Source: Stutzerimonas stutzeri | GTDB lineage: Bacteria > Pseudomonadota > Gammaproteobacteria > Pseudomonadales > Pseudomonadaceae | Direction of reading: 5' to 3' | Assembly (NCBI RefSeq): GCF_024448935.1 | Contig: NZ_JAMOIE010000002.1 | Coordinates: forward strand, 1 to 64,000 | Length of the DNA stretch: 64,000 nt | Shown: positions 51,403 to 61,188 of the stretch, one piece after another | Layout: the number at the start of each line of letters is the position of its first letter | Numbering within the stretch: position 1 is the stretch's first letter | Notes under the pieces: model-generated | Seen by the model: only the letters and a program-made list of their open reading frames with translations | Databases searched by the model: none | What the model was told of the DNA's origin: nothing | Position numbers and translations under genes: made by a program

Positions 51403-51459
51403 GGGCACTTCACAGCCCGACTCCAGTCTTATGACATCAACAACAAAAAGGATCTGTGC

Positions 51460-51840
51460 ATGACCGGCCGGCACAATCTCCTCGCGTATCTGCTGATCTA
51501 CCTCTGTTGCAGTGTGCCAACGATGGCCATGGCAGAGACGGACGCGACCTGCAGCGAACCACGCGAGCGCATCAGCCAGCAAATCAAGGACGCTCGCCTG
51601 AAGGGCGATAGCAGTCGGCGCGTGATACTTGAGGCTCAACTGCAGCACCTGACCGAACGCTGCGGCGGCGTGGTCCCGTTGCAACCCAACCGCGCCGAGA
51701 TCGAACGCGCAAAGCGTCTGGCTGCGACGCGTGAAGCGCAGCTGCGCGAGGCCTTGGGAACAGGCGATCCGCAGGTCATCGAAGAGAGCCAACGGCGCCT
51801 GGATCAGGCCCGCAAGGAGCTGGAAGCGGCCAAACGCTGA
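51460..51840 (+). CDS. DUF1090 family exported protein
   Basis: A 126-residue protein with a signal peptide (about 1-25, ending AMAE). The DUF1090 signature is CSEPRERISQQIKDARLKGD, then GLEALQHL-like helices with AQLQHLTERCGG, and a Glu/Arg/Lys-rich coiled-coil end (LDQARKELEAAKR). Two cysteines flank the first helix pair. These periplasmic helical proteins have no assigned function (YqjC in E. coli). Start ATG 51460 has GGATC upstream; it follows ligB with a 57-bp gap. Confidence 0.85.
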   Translation: MTGRHNLLAYLLIYLCCSVPTMAMAETDATCSEPRERISQQIKDARLKGDSSRRVILEAQLQHLTERCGGVVPLQPNRAEIERAKRLAATREAQLREALGTGDPQVIEESQRRLDQARKELEAAKR

Positions 51841-51856
51841 TGGTGCGCCGCCTCGA

Positions 51857-52303
51857 TCAATAAGCGCGGAATTCCTTGTGGCACGCTTCGCAGGCGTCTT
51901 CTACCTGCTGAAACGCCGGCGCGACGCTTTCGGAGGTCACCGGCACCTGAGTGGTCGCCGCCACCAGCGCGGCAGTTCGGGCTTCTAATGCTCGGGCCAT
52001 CTGGTTGAAGCGCGCCTGCTGTTGCCAGACTTCGTCACGGGCCTCGCTCTGCGCTTCCTTCACTTCTGGGTAATGCTGCCAGGGCTGACGGGACAGCTGA
52101 TCGAGCTTCGCCGCTCCGCTGGTGAAGCCTTCCGGATCGAACGCCAGGCGACCGCGCAGCATGCCGCCCAGGTCCTCCTTGACATCGAGCATCTGCTGAT
52201 AGATAGCCTTGCGTTTGCCCAGCGGAGAATCGGGATCGATGCGGTCGCAGCCGGCCAGTACAAGGGCGGCGATCAGCGACAAGCACAACGGCATCAGTTT
52301 CAT
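51857..52303 (-). CDS. cytochrome c' family lipoprotein
   Basis: A 148-residue exported protein. The N-terminus MKLMPLCLSLIAALVLAGCD has a lipobox (LAGC), followed by a four-helix cytochrome c' domain ending with the haem-attachment motif CEACHKEFRAY at the C-terminus, the usual place for c' proteins. It may bind nitric oxide or simply transfer electrons. The lipid anchor would hold it at a membrane. It is convergent with the DUF1090 gene. Confidence 0.9.
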   Translation of the reverse strand: MKLMPLCLSLIAALVLAGCDRIDPDSPLGKRKAIYQQMLDVKEDLGGMLRGRLAFDPEGFTSGAAKLDQLSRQPWQHYPEVKEAQSEARDEVWQQQARFNQMARALEARTAALVAATTQVPVTSESVAPAFQQVEDACEACHKEFRAY

Positions 52304-52375
52304 GGCACAACCACTCGGGACAACGATGGCCGGCGATTATCTACCCACGCGACCGATTCACCAACCGCCTCGCGG

Positions 52376-52810
52376 CTACTGCGACCATTCACCACCTGCG
52401 CGCTCGCAGTCGATCTTGGCCTGGGCGCGGTCGCTAGCCTCGTAGTGGTAGGTGACGATGCGCGCCTGCTCCGGCACGGTTGACGGCCCACGCGAGTCGG
52501 TCGCCTGGCTGCCGGTTGCGCGCTCGTTGGCCAGCGTTTCCGGGGTCAGTGCGGCGGTACAGACGCCGAAATGGCCGGACGGGCACCGGTCGAGGATTTC
52601 CCGGCGAGAATTCTCCACCGCCTCGTTGTTTTGACAGACCCAGTCGATGTTGTTGTCCTGCATGCCCTCGTAGCGAAAACACTGCTCGGTCACTACCGGC
52701 GAGGGCACTGCGCCGGAGGTTTCGGCGCTGACGTAGCAGGAATTGGCGGCAGCCGGCAGGCTCAACCCGGCCGCAACGGCTAGCAGAACAGAACGAAACA
52801 AGAGGTTCAT
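52376..52810 (-). CDS. exported hypothetical protein
   Basis: A 144-residue protein with a clear signal peptide (MNLLFRSVLLAVAAGLSLPA then AANS). The mature part of about 120 residues has five cysteines (SCYV, EQCF, WVCQNN, DRCPSGH, GVCTAAL, DCERAGG), Asn/Glu-rich segments and no known domain. The cysteines suggest disulfides in the periplasm. It lies upstream of the cytochrome c' gene on the same strand, with a 72-bp gap, and could be co-transcribed. Confidence 0.75.
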   Translation of the reverse strand: MNLLFRSVLLAVAAGLSLPAAANSCYVSAETSGAVPSPVVTEQCFRYEGMQDNNIDWVCQNNEAVENSRREILDRCPSGHFGVCTAALTPETLANERATGSQATDSRGPSTVPEQARIVTYHYEASDRAQAKIDCERAGGEWSQ

Positions 52811-52966
52811 GTTGGCAGCTCCTGAAGGGTCACTCGCCCGGCGAGGTTCACCGAACCTTATCCTCCGACCCGTCAGTCCTTGGCTGAGTTCGCGATTCGC
52901 CTGGCACCATTTGCGTCGAAACCCAGTCCACTATGCATACGCTATCGATGCTGACCTGAGGACCCC

Positions 52967-54220
52967 ATGCTCGAACTTTCGGCCGTTTTCATCAGCCTCA
53001 CCGCACTGCTCGCCTACCTCAACTACCGTTTCATCGGCTTGCCGCCCACCATCGGCGTAATGGCCACGGCACTGGTGTTTTCGCTGCTGCTGCATGGGTT
53101 GACCCTGCTGGGCCTGCCGTTGCTGGAAGCGCAGATCGAAACCCTGGTCGGCCGGATCGACTTCAACCATCTGCTGATGGATGGGATGTTGTCGTTTCTG
53201 CTGTTTGCCGGCGCCCTGCACATCAACCTGGCCGATTTGCGCGCCCACCGTTGGGCGATCGGCCTGCTGGCCACCGTAGGCGTCCTGTTCGCCACTGCCG
53301 TGATCGGCTTCGGTAGCTGGTGGATCCTCGATCTGTTCGGGTTGCAGCCGCCGCTGATCTATTGCCTGCTGTTCGGCGCACTGATCTCCCCAACCGACCC
53401 GATCGCCGTGCTCGGCATCATGCGTTCGGCGGGTGCGCCAAAAGCGCTGGAAACCACCATCGTCGGCGAGTCGCTGTTCAATGACGGGGTCGCGGTAGTG
53501 GTGTTCACGGTGCTCCTGGGTGTGCTGGCGCGGGGGGCGGCTCCGGGCGCTGGCGAAGCCATATGGCTATTCGTCGAGGAAGCCGGCGGCGGCATGCTAC
53601 TCGGTGCGCTGCTCGGCGCATTGACGTTTACCCTGCTCAAGAGCATCGACCAATACCAGGTGGAAGTCCTGCTGACACTGGCGCTGGTCCTGGGGGGTTA
53701 CACCCTGGCAACCCATCTGCACCTTTCCGGCCCGATCGCCATGGTGGTGGCCGGCCTGATCATCGGTAACCAGGGGCGGCGCCACGCGATGTCGGACCAT
53801 ACCCGGGAGAACCTCGACAATTTCTGGGAGCTGCTCGATGAAATCCTCAACGCGGTGCTGTTCATGCTGATCGGCATGGAACTGGTGCTGCTGCCCTTCA
53901 GCGCGCAATACCTGCTGATCGCACTGTGCATCACGCTGCTGATTCTGGGCACGCGCCTGGTGGCCGTCGGGCCGCCCGCGCTGCTGCTGCGCAAGATGGG
54001 GCGCGCCCTGCCCGATGGCACGGTACGCATCCTGACCTGGGGCGGGCTGCGAGGGGGAATTTCCGTCGCGCTGGCGCTGGCGTTGCCGACAAGCGCCGAA
54101 CGCAACCTGCTGCTGAACATCACCTATTTGATCGTGCTGTTCTCGATTTTGGTCCAGGGATTGAGCATCGGCCGGCTGGTCCGCCGGATCTGCCCGCGCG
54201 ACGGCGGCGGCGGTCACTGA
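52967..54220 (+). CDS. CPA1-family sodium/proton antiporter
   Basis: A 417-residue membrane protein with about 12 helices. The transport-site motif is LLFGALISPTDPIAVLGIM, followed by VGESLFNDGVAVVVFTVLLG; both are hallmark NhaP/CPA1 segments, with the paired acidic residues in place. Later, RILTWGGLRGGISVALALAL is the conserved helix of NhaP-type antiporters. It should exchange Na+ (or K+) for H+. It stands alone upstream of the ahcY promoter. Confidence 0.93.
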   Translation: MLELSAVFISLTALLAYLNYRFIGLPPTIGVMATALVFSLLLHGLTLLGLPLLEAQIETLVGRIDFNHLLMDGMLSFLLFAGALHINLADLRAHRWAIGLLATVGVLFATAVIGFGSWWILDLFGLQPPLIYCLLFGALISPTDPIAVLGIMRSAGAPKALETTIVGESLFNDGVAVVVFTVLLGVLARGAAPGAGEAIWLFVEEAGGGMLLGALLGALTFTLLKSIDQYQVEVLLTLALVLGGYTLATHLHLSGPIAMVVAGLIIGNQGRRHAMSDHTRENLDNFWELLDEILNAVLFMLIGMELVLLPFSAQYLLIALCITLLILGTRLVAVGPPALLLRKMGRALPDGTVRILTWGGLRGGISVALALALPTSAERNLLLNITYLIVLFSILVQGLSIGRLVRRICPRDGGGGH

Positions 54221-54240
54221 CCGAGAGCACTGCGCCGGGC

Positions 54241-54269
54241 TTGGGATTGCTCGCGGTCACGGCTATAAT
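54241..54269 (+). promoter_or_regulatory. sigma70 promoter of ahcY-metF
   Basis: TTGGGA (54241-54246), a 17-bp spacer and a perfect TATAAT (54264-54269). Transcription would start near 54277, about 35 bp before the riboswitch, giving a leader of about 210 nt ahead of ahcY. Confidence 0.85.
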
Positions 54270-54311
54270 CGCCGGGCTTCACACCGCCGACACTGCTCGG
54301 CCGTGCCCGCC

Positions 54312-54470
54312 ACCTGTCCGAGGGGCGCTGCAGCAGGGCGAAAGCCTGTTTTGGATCTGCCAAGCCACGCGGCCCATCTGTCGCGCCGCAGCAGATCCAA
54401 CTCAGGTTTCACCTGTCAGGCTCGGATAGGGCGTTAACCATACGCATCAACGGCGCCCATTCGCACAACA
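54312..54470 (+). promoter_or_regulatory. SAH riboswitch (ahcY motif)
   Basis: The leader carries the SAH-riboswitch core: TCCGAGGGGCGCTGCAGCAG at the 5' side, CAGGCTCGGAT (54417-54427) pairing with the CCGAG, and CAACGGCGCCCATTCGCAC at the 3' side pairing with GGGGCGC. In between lies a perfect 10-bp stem (TTGGATCTGC at 54351-54360 with GCAGATCCAA at 54391-54400). Ligand binding by S-adenosylhomocysteine is known to raise expression of ahcY-class genes. The start codon follows 18 bp later. Confidence 0.9.
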
Positions 54471-54488
54471 CGAATGGAGAACTCTTCA

Positions 54489-55898
54489 ATGAGTGCTGTC
54501 ATGACGCCTGCCGGCTCCAACGATTTCAAGGTCGCCGACATTTCCCTGGCTGCCTGGGGCCGCCGCGAAATCATCATCGCCGAATCGGAAATGCCCGCCC
54601 TGATGGGCCTGCGCAAGAAATACGCCGCCGAGCAACCACTCAAGGGCGCAAGGATCCTCGGCTGCATCCACATGACCATCCAGACTGCCGTGCTGATCGA
54701 AACGCTGATCGCCCTCGGCGCCGAAGTACGCTGGTCCAGCTGCAACATCTTCTCCACCCAGGATCAGGCCGCGGCCGCCATCGCCGCCGCCGGCATCCCG
54801 GTATTCGCCTGGAAAGGCGAAACCGAGGAAGAGTACGCGTGGTGCATCGAGCAGACCATCCTCAAGGACGGCCAGCCGTGGGACGCCAACATGGTGCTCG
54901 ACGACGGCGGTGACCTGACCCAGATCCTGCACGACAAGTACCCGCAGGTGCTCGAGCGCGTCCACGGTGTGACCGAGGAGACCACCACCGGCGTGCACCG
55001 CCTGCAGGACATGCTGCGCAAAGGCACCCTGAAGATCCCGGCGATCAACGTCAACGACTCGGTCACCAAGAGCAAGAACGACAACAAGTACGGGTGCCGT
55101 CACAGCCTCAACGACGCCATCAAGCGCGCCACCGACCACCTGCTGTCGGGCAAGCAGGCGCTGGTGATCGGCTATGGCGACGTCGGCAAGGGCTCGGCCC
55201 AGTCGCTGCGTCAGGAAGGCATGATCGTCAAAATCTCGGAAGTCGACCCGATCTGCGCCATGCAGGCCTGCATGGACGGCTTCGAGCTGGTCTCGCCGTA
55301 CAAGGACGGCCTCAACGACGGCACCGACGCCAGCATCGACGCCGCGCTGCTGGGCAAGATCGACCTGCTCGTCACCACCACCGGCAATGCCAACGTCTGT
55401 GACGCCGGCATGCTCAAGGCGCTGAAAAAGCGCGCACTGGTCTGCAACATCGGCCACTTCGACAACGAAATCGACACCGCCTTCATGCGCAAGCACTGGG
55501 CGTGGGAAGAGGTCAAGCCGCAGGTGCACAAGATTCACCGCAGCGGCGCCGGCAGCTTCGATGCGCAGAACGATGACTATCTGATCCTGCTGGCCGAAGG
55601 CCGTCTGGTGAACCTGGGCAACGCCACCGGTCACCCGAGCCGGATCATGGACGGCTCGTTCGCCAACCAGGTGCTGGCGCAGATCCACTTGTTCAACGAG
55701 AAGTTCGCCGATCTGCCGGTTATCGAAAAGACCCGGAACGTCACCGTGATGGTGCTGCCGAAGAAGCTCGACGAGGAAGTCGCCGCTGAAATGGTCAAGG
55801 GCTTCGGTGGGGTCATCACCCGCCTGACCCCGACCCAGGCCGAGTACATCGGTGTGGAAGTCGACGGTCCGTTCAAGCCGGACAGCTATCGGTACTAA
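54489..55898 (+). CDS. ahcY: S-adenosylhomocysteine hydrolase
   Basis: A 469-residue NAD-dependent enzyme splitting SAH into homocysteine and adenosine. It opens with the segment [20 protein letters not shown] and contains the substrate block [20 protein letters not shown], the NAD loop [19 protein letters not shown] and the C-terminal [12 protein letters not shown]. Length and the roughly 40-residue insert fit bacterial long forms. It is preceded by an SAH riboswitch and GGAG ribosome site; metF follows after a 139-bp gap. Confidence 0.98.
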   Translation: MSAVMTPAGSNDFKVADISLAAWGRREIIIAESEMPALMGLRKKYAAEQPLKGARILGCIHMTIQTAVLIETLIALGAEVRWSSCNIFSTQDQAAAAIAAAGIPVFAWKGETEEEYAWCIEQTILKDGQPWDANMVLDDGGDLTQILHDKYPQVLERVHGVTEETTTGVHRLQDMLRKGTLKIPAINVNDSVTKSKNDNKYGCRHSLNDAIKRATDHLLSGKQALVIGYGDVGKGSAQSLRQEGMIVKISEVDPICAMQACMDGFELVSPYKDGLNDGTDASIDAALLGKIDLLVTTTGNANVCDAGMLKALKKRALVCNIGHFDNEIDTAFMRKHWAWEEVKPQVHKIHRSGAGSFDAQNDDYLILLAEGRLVNLGNATGHPSRIMDGSFANQVLAQIHLFNEKFADLPVIEKTRNVTVMVLPKKLDEEVAAEMVKGFGGVITRLTPTQAEYIGVEVDGPFKPDSYRY

Positions 55899-55902
55899 GA
55901 GC

Positions 55903-55985
55903 CGCTGAAGGCTGAAGGCTGGAAAGCCGGACGAAATGGCCGCACCGTGCTGCTCTCTCGTCCAGCCTCCAGCCTCTAGCCTTCA
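55903..55985. repeat. dispersed AGGCTGGA inverted-repeat element, copy 3
   Basis: The left arm (CTGAAGGCTGAAGGCTGGA...GGACGA) faces the right arm (TCGTCCAGCCTCCAGCCTCTAG and CCTTCA) across about 28 bp, in the ahcY-metF gap. The arms are near-identical to copies after tkt and dbpA. It would form a strong mRNA hairpin between the two coding regions. Confidence 0.8.
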
Positions 55986-56036
55986 TCGATAAAAGGACGT
56001 CGCGGGCAGCACCTGCCCGGCAACCCTGGATTCGTC

Positions 56037-56891
56037 ATGAGCACACCCCAATCCCGCCCCTCCATCAGCTTCGAGTTCTTTCCCACCAAGACCGATGCCG
56101 GGCACGAAAAACTGCTGGCCACGGCGCGCCAACTGGCCGAATACCAGCCGGACTTCTTCTCTTGCACCTACGGTGCCGGCGGTTCGACGCGTGACCGCAC
56201 CCTGAGCACCGTGCTGCAGCTCGACGGCGAGGTGAAGGTATCCACCGCACCGCACCTCTCCTGTGTCGGCGACAGCAAGCAGGAGCTGCGCGAACTGCTG
56301 AACCTGTACAGGAACGCCGGTATCAAACGCATCGTTGCGCTGCGCGGCGATTTACCCTCCGGCATGGGCATGGCCAGCGGCGAGCTGCGCTACGCCAACG
56401 AATTGGTCGAGTTCATTCGCGTCGAAACGGGCGATCATTTCCATATCGAAATTGCGGCTTATCCGGAGATGCATCCGCAGGCACGCAACTTCGAGGCGGA
56501 CCTGGCCAACTTCGTGCGTAAGGCCAAGACCGGCGCGGACAGTGCCATCACCCAGTATTTCTTCAACGCCGACTGCTACTTCTACTTCGTCGAGCGCGTG
56601 CGCAAGCTGGGCGTGGATACGCCGATCGTCCCGGGCATCATGCCGATCACCAACTACAGCAAGCTGGCCCGCTTCTCAGACGCTTGCGGTGCCGAGATCC
56701 CGCGCTGGGTGCGCAAGCAGCTGGAAGCCTACGGCGACGACATCGAGAGCATCCAGGCTTTCGGTACGCAAGTGATCACCGAGTTGTGTGAGGAACTGCT
56801 CGCCGGTGGCGCCCCCGGCTTGCATTTCTACACGCTCAATCAGGCCGAGCCCAGCCTGGTTATCTACAACAACCTCGGGCTGACCGCCTGA
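56037..56891 (+). CDS. metF: 5,10-methylenetetrahydrofolate reductase
   Basis: A 284-residue flavoprotein supplying 5-methyl-THF for methionine synthesis. Characteristic blocks: ISFEFFPTKTDAGHEKL, FFSCTYGAGGSTRDRT, IVALRGDLPSGMGMASGELR (folate site) and ITQYFFNADCYFYF. It lies downstream of ahcY, so is partly controlled by the SAH riboswitch, with a repeat element between. The ribosome site just before the ATG is weak; AAAGGAC lies about 40 bp upstream. A GC hairpin follows. Confidence 0.97.
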   Translation: MSTPQSRPSISFEFFPTKTDAGHEKLLATARQLAEYQPDFFSCTYGAGGSTRDRTLSTVLQLDGEVKVSTAPHLSCVGDSKQELRELLNLYRNAGIKRIVALRGDLPSGMGMASGELRYANELVEFIRVETGDHFHIEIAAYPEMHPQARNFEADLANFVRKAKTGADSAITQYFFNADCYFYFVERVRKLGVDTPIVPGIMPITNYSKLARFSDACGAEIPRWVRKQLEAYGDDIESIQAFGTQVITELCEELLAGGAPGLHFYTLNQAEPSLVIYNNLGLTA

Positions 56892-56900
56892 TGGCATCGT

Positions 56901-56931
56901 GCAGCCCGGCAGCGCAACGCGGCCGGGCTGC
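56901..56931 (+). terminator. hairpin after metF
   Basis: GCAGCCCGGC-11 nt-GCCGGGCTGC, a perfect 10-bp stem nine bases past the metF stop. There is only a short TCT after it, so intrinsic termination is likely but not certain. Confidence 0.65.
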
Positions 56932-56974
56932 TCTGCCGCGCCGGAACTTGCCCCGCGTCACTGGCGCGCAACAG

Positions 56975-57050
56975 GGGTCGATCGAATCGGTTGTTGTCGG
57001 GGCGGGCGCTGCCGGCTGCCCGGCTTGCGCCGGCCTGTTACCGCACAAAC
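56975..57050 (+). other. possible flavoprotein dinucleotide-fold fragment
   Basis: Within the 300-bp gap between metF and the TetR gene, one plus frame encodes IESVVVGAGAAGCPACAGLL, which matches the opening beta-alpha-beta motif (GxGxxG) of FAD enzymes, GMC-type oxidoreductases in particular. No enzyme follows; the frame soon becomes unrelated. It may be a chance match or the last trace of a deleted gene. Confidence 0.25.
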
Positions 57051-57191
57051 CGGAGTCCAAGCATCAGGGGCAACGCTCCACGAGGAACCAGGCAGGGGTA
57101 TTGCGCCTGAACCGTGCAGGCTGCAGCTACTGATCCCTTTTGCCGGCAACCGGGAACAGTCGCGTCGAAGGGCGGACGGCCCTGACTGAAC

Positions 57192-57812
57192 TCAGGGCGG
57201 CAACCCGATCCCACGCAACAGCACCGCCGTGATCGTCTGCACTGCCTGCTCGAACTGTTCGTCCGAGAGCGGCTGATTGTCGTTGAGCGCGGTGACCTGG
57301 GGCTCGAAATCGGCGTAATGCTGCGTCGACGCCCAGATCATGTAGAGCAAGGCGGACGGCTCAAGCGGCAGAATCCGCTTTTCCTCCACCCATTGCCGAA
57401 TCTTCGCTTCCTTGGTCTTGGCACCGGCGGCGAGGTTTTCATCGAGCATGTCCCTGAACAGCGGTGCACCGTGCATGATCTCGTTGGCCCAGAGTCTGGA
57501 ACCGTGCGGCCTGTTGCGCGAGTGGGTCATTTTCTCGCGGATGTAGCTGGTCAGAACCACTCTGGGATCGTCGAAATAGTGAAAGCAGGCGCCCTCTTTT
57601 TCCCACAGCCCCAGCAGGTTCACCAGCGCCTCACGGTACAGTTCTTCCTTGGTGCTGAAGTAGTAGTGCACATTGGAGCGTGGCAGCCCGGCATGCCTTG
57701 CGATATCGGCCATCGAAGTGCCCGCATAGCCCTTCTCGGCAAACACCACTTCAGCCGCGAGAAGAATCTTTTCCACGTTCTTGCGGCGAGTCTCGATCTT
57801 TTGGTTCGTCAT
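57192..57812 (-). CDS. TetR-family regulator (RutR/YcdC-like)
   Basis: A 206-residue TetR repressor. The helix-turn-helix is at about residues 28-50 (TSMADIARHAGLPRSNVHYY), and the all-helical C-terminal domain resembles RutR/YcdC (SRLWANEIMHGAPLFRDMLD, then ALLYMIWASTQHYADFE). Such regulators sense pyrimidines or related metabolites. It lies at the 3' end of the nucleoside-salvage operon, 32 bp past deoD on the same strand, so it may be co-expressed and regulate that operon. Start 57812 gives the standard N-terminus; a 16-codon extension overlaps deoD. Confidence 0.85.
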   Translation of the reverse strand: MTNQKIETRRKNVEKILLAAEVVFAEKGYAGTSMADIARHAGLPRSNVHYYFSTKEELYREALVNLLGLWEKEGACFHYFDDPRVVLTSYIREKMTHSRNRPHGSRLWANEIMHGAPLFRDMLDENLAAGAKTKEAKIRQWVEEKRILPLEPSALLYMIWASTQHYADFEPQVTALNDNQPLSDEQFEQAVQTITAVLLRGIGLPP

Positions 57813-57844
57813 TCCATGCCTGGCGTTCGTTCGGAGAAACAAGA

Positions 57845-58624
57845 CTACTCGAAAGGGCATTTTTCCGTACGACCTGGCCCGTACCCAGCGCCCGAGCCAT
57901 TCGGCTGGGACCCTGCGCTGTCGCAGAGGGCATCAAGCGTCAGGCGCAACATGTCGTGAAAGCCTTCCTGGCGCTCATGGGCAGTGAGCTTCTCTCCGGT
58001 GAGGACATGGTCGCTGACGGTCAACACGGTCAGCGCCTGCTTGCCCAGCTCGGCAGCGACACCGTACAGACCCGCCGCTTCCATCTCCACCGCCAGGATT
58101 CCCATCTTCCGCATGCGCTGGAACATCTCGGGATCCGGCTCATAGAAGAGGTCGGCAGAAAAAATGTTGCCGACATGCACCTGCTGCGCAACGGTATCGG
58201 CATGGCGTTTCACGCGCTCGAGCAACCGGTAATCGGCGATAGCGGCGAAATCGCAGCCACCGAGGCGCTTGCGGTTGACTACCGAGTCGGTGCTCGCACC
58301 CATCCCGAGAACGAGGTCGCGCACCTTGACGTGGGGCTGTACGGCCCCGCAACTGCCGACACGCACGATGCGCTCGACACCGAACTGGCTGAACAGCTCA
58401 TGGGCGTAGATAGACAGCGAGGGAATGCCCATGCCGGATCCCATCACCGATATGCGCTGGCCTTGATAGGTGCCGGTGAAGCCCAGCATGTTGCGCACGC
58501 TGTTCACCTGCACGACCTCGCTCAGGTAGTTCTCGGCCAGCATCTTGGCGCGCAACGGGTCGCCGGGCATCAGCACGGTTTCGGCAAAATCGCCCGGCTG
58601 GGCTTGTATATGCGGGGTCGGCAT
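57845..58624 (-). CDS. deoD: purine-nucleoside phosphorylase DeoD
   Basis: A 259-residue phosphorylase of the hexameric bacterial type. It has [19 protein letters not shown] (phosphate site), [30 protein letters not shown] and [20 protein letters not shown] (nucleoside binding). It releases (deoxy)ribose-1-phosphate and a base from purine nucleosides. The last 23 residues ([18 protein letters not shown]) extend beyond the usual E. coli length of about 239, a short low-complexity tail. It follows deoB within the operon. Confidence 0.95.
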   Translation of the reverse strand: MPTPHIQAQPGDFAETVLMPGDPLRAKMLAENYLSEVVQVNSVRNMLGFTGTYQGQRISVMGSGMGIPSLSIYAHELFSQFGVERIVRVGSCGAVQPHVKVRDLVLGMGASTDSVVNRKRLGGCDFAAIADYRLLERVKRHADTVAQQVHVGNIFSADLFYEPDPEMFQRMRKMGILAVEMEAAGLYGVAAELGKQALTVLTVSDHVLTGEKLTAHERQEGFHDMLRLTLDALCDSAGSQPNGSGAGYGPGRTEKCPFE

Positions 58625-58626
58625 GG

Positions 58627-59871
58627 TCAGACAGTTCCGGTTGACTCAGGGTGGAGAAAGGATTGGCCGAAGGCGCACGGCGGCAGTCCGAAATAATCGG
58701 CCAACGTCTGTGCGATGTCGGCAAAGGTTTCGCGTTCACCCAGGCTGCCGGGGTCGATGCCATGCCCCCACGCCAGCACCGGGATATGTTCACGGGTGTG
58801 CTCGCTGCCGGGCCAGCTGGGATCGCAACCGTGGTCGGCGGCGATGATCAGCAAATCCTCGGGACCCATCTGCGCCAGCAGTTGCGGAAGGCGCAAATCG
58901 AAGTGTTCCAACGCCGCGGCGTAACCGGCGATGTCGCGCCGGTGACCATAAAGCATGTCGAAGTCGACGAAATTGCTGAAAATCAGGGTCCTGTCCGGCG
59001 CCTCGCGCAGTGCCCGTTGGGTGGCCTCGAACAGCGCCTGATTGCCATCGCCCTTGTACAGCCGCGAAATGCCGCGATGGGCAAAGATGTCGCCGATCTT
59101 GCCTACAGCGAGGACCTGGCCGCCGCTCTCGCATAGGCTGTCGAGAACGGTAGGCGCCGGTGGCGGCACCGCATAGTCGCGCCGGTTCGCGGTACGGGCA
59201 AAGTTGGCCGCCTTGTCGCCATCGAACGGCCGCGCGATGACGCGCCCGATGTTGTAGGGGTCGCACAACCCACGGGCGATTTCGCATAGCGCCAGCAGGC
59301 GCTCCAAGCCGAAGTGTTGTTCATGGGCGGCGATTTGCAGCACGCTGTCGGCAGAGGTGTAGCAGATCGGTTTGCCGCTGCGAATGTGCTCTTCCCCCAA
59401 CTGCTCGATGATGGTGGTTCCCGAGGCGTGGCAGTTGCCGAGAATCCCCGGCAGGTCTCCCAAGCGGATCAACTCGTCCAGGAGCGACTGGGGGAAGCTG
59501 TTCCGGGACTCGGCGAAATAGCCCCAATCAAACAGTACCGGCACGCCAGCCATTTCCCAGTGGCCGGACGGTGTGTCCTTGCCTGTCGAGAGTTCGCGGG
59601 CGTAACCGTAGGCGCCTTGCACCGGCACATCTTCCGCGAAACCCGGGGGGAAAACACCGCCACTGGCCGCTGCCGCATGCCCCAGCCCCAGACGTGCCAG
59701 ATTCGGCAGCTGCAGTTCGCCGCTTCGCAGGCTGCTGTCGGCATCTCCGCGCGCGCAAGCCTGGGCGATGTGCAGCAGCGTATTGGCGCCCACGTCGCCG
59801 AAACGATCCGCATCGGCACTCGCACCGATCCCAAAGGAATCCAGCACCAGCAGTAGTGCGCGTCTTTTCAT
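58627..59871 (-). CDS. deoB: phosphopentomutase DeoB
   Basis: A 414-residue alkaline-phosphatase-superfamily enzyme converting (deoxy)ribose-1-phosphate to -5-phosphate. It contains [20 protein letters not shown] (first metal site), the [14 protein letters not shown] phospho-acceptor Thr, and C-terminal metal ligands in [20 protein letters not shown]. Start ATG 59871 overlaps the deoA stop (ATGA). It lies two bases from deoD, in the deoCABD order. Confidence 0.96.
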   Translation of the reverse strand: MKRRALLLVLDSFGIGASADADRFGDVGANTLLHIAQACARGDADSSLRSGELQLPNLARLGLGHAAAASGGVFPPGFAEDVPVQGAYGYARELSTGKDTPSGHWEMAGVPVLFDWGYFAESRNSFPQSLLDELIRLGDLPGILGNCHASGTTIIEQLGEEHIRSGKPICYTSADSVLQIAAHEQHFGLERLLALCEIARGLCDPYNIGRVIARPFDGDKAANFARTANRRDYAVPPPAPTVLDSLCESGGQVLAVGKIGDIFAHRGISRLYKGDGNQALFEATQRALREAPDRTLIFSNFVDFDMLYGHRRDIAGYAAALEHFDLRLPQLLAQMGPEDLLIIAADHGCDPSWPGSEHTREHIPVLAWGHGIDPGSLGERETFADIAQTLADYFGLPPCAFGQSFLHPESTGTV

Positions 59872-61187
59872 GACTGCTCCTGGCATATCTCAACAATGAC
59901 GCGCTCTGGCGGGCAGCCCCGGCTTCCCGTTTGGAAGGCGCTGAGGACCGCCGCCATGGCCTCCTCGGCACTCGCCTGGTCACGCGCATGGATCCGAGCC
60001 AGGGGCCGACTGCTGTCGACCCACTCTCCCGGAAAAGCGAGATCACTGAGGCCCACCGCTGGATCGATGCCGTCCTGAGCCCGGCGCCTGCCACCACCAA
60101 GCGCGACCACAGCGATGCCGATGGCCCGGGTATCTACGGCCTGCACGAAACCCTCGCCCGGCGCGAAGACCGGCACCACGACGGGCGCTTTTGCCAGGTA
60201 GTTGCCGGGCTGCTCCAGCAGATCTGCCGGCCCGCCCAAGGCCGTGACCATGCGCGCGAAGCGCTGTAGTGCCTCGCCGCTATGCCAGGCAGACAGCAGA
60301 AGTTGGCGAGCCTGCGGGCGATCCTTGGCCAGGTTCGCCAGCAACAACAGTTCCTCAGCAAGCGCCAAGCTAACCTCCCAAAGCCGCATGCTGCGGACCT
60401 CGCCCCGCAATAGCGCGATCGCTTCCTCGACCTCCAGCGCATTGCCGGCGCTGCGCGCCAGAGGCTGGTTCATGTCGCTGATCAGCGCTCGGGTTTTCAC
60501 ACCCCCGCCATCAGCCACGGCGACGATGCTGTTGGCCAGCTCACGGGCCACCTCTGGCAGCGCCATGAAGGCACCATTGCCGACCTTCACATCGATGACC
60601 AGCGCATCGAGACCCGCCGCGAGTTTCTTGCTGAGAATCGATGCAACGATCAGATCAATCGACTCGACAGTGCCGGTGACATCACGAATGGAATACAGGC
60701 GTTTGTCCGCCGGGGCGAGCACGCCCGTCTGGCCGATGATGGCGCATCCCACGTCGGCGACAACTTCGCGCAGGCGCTTGATATCAGGCTGGCTGTCATA
60801 GCCGGGAATGCTGTCAAGCTTGTCCAGCGTCCCACCCGTATGGCCCAGCCCACGCCCGGAGATCATCGGCACGAAGCAACCACAGGCGGCAAGCAGCGGT
60901 GCCAGTACCAAGCTGACCAGGTCACCGACCCCGCCGGTGGAGTGTTTATCCACCACCGGACCGGGGAGATCCCAGCGAAGCACATCTCCCGAGTCACGCA
61001 TGGCCATGGCCAGCGCTACCCGCTCCGGCACTGTCATACCCTTGAGAAAGACCGCCATGGCAAACGCCGCCACCTGCCCCTCACTGATGCTGGAATCGGC
61101 GATGCCGGCAACGAACCGAGCGATGTCGTCGTCGCTCAGGACCGTGCCGTCGCGTTTACGGCGGATTACTTCTTGCGCAAGCCACAT
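59868..61187 (-). CDS. deoA: thymidine phosphorylase DeoA
   Basis: A 439-residue phosphorylase. It contains the family signature [40 protein letters not shown] and the substrate segment [20 protein letters not shown], with the catalytic Lys in [20 protein letters not shown]. It phosphorolyses thymidine and deoxyuridine to deoxyribose-1-phosphate. One base separates it from deoC upstream; its end overlaps deoB. Confidence 0.96.
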   Translation of the reverse strand: MWLAQEVIRRKRDGTVLSDDDIARFVAGIADSSISEGQVAAFAMAVFLKGMTVPERVALAMAMRDSGDVLRWDLPGPVVDKHSTGGVGDLVSLVLAPLLAACGCFVPMISGRGLGHTGGTLDKLDSIPGYDSQPDIKRLREVVADVGCAIIGQTGVLAPADKRLYSIRDVTGTVESIDLIVASILSKKLAAGLDALVIDVKVGNGAFMALPEVARELANSIVAVADGGGVKTRALISDMNQPLARSAGNALEVEEAIALLRGEVRSMRLWEVSLALAEELLLLANLAKDRPQARQLLLSAWHSGEALQRFARMVTALGGPADLLEQPGNYLAKAPVVVPVFAPGEGFVQAVDTRAIGIAVVALGGGRRRAQDGIDPAVGLSDLAFPGEWVDSSRPLARIHARDQASAEEAMAAVLSAFQTGSRGCPPERVIVEICQEQS

Positions 61188-61188
61188 A

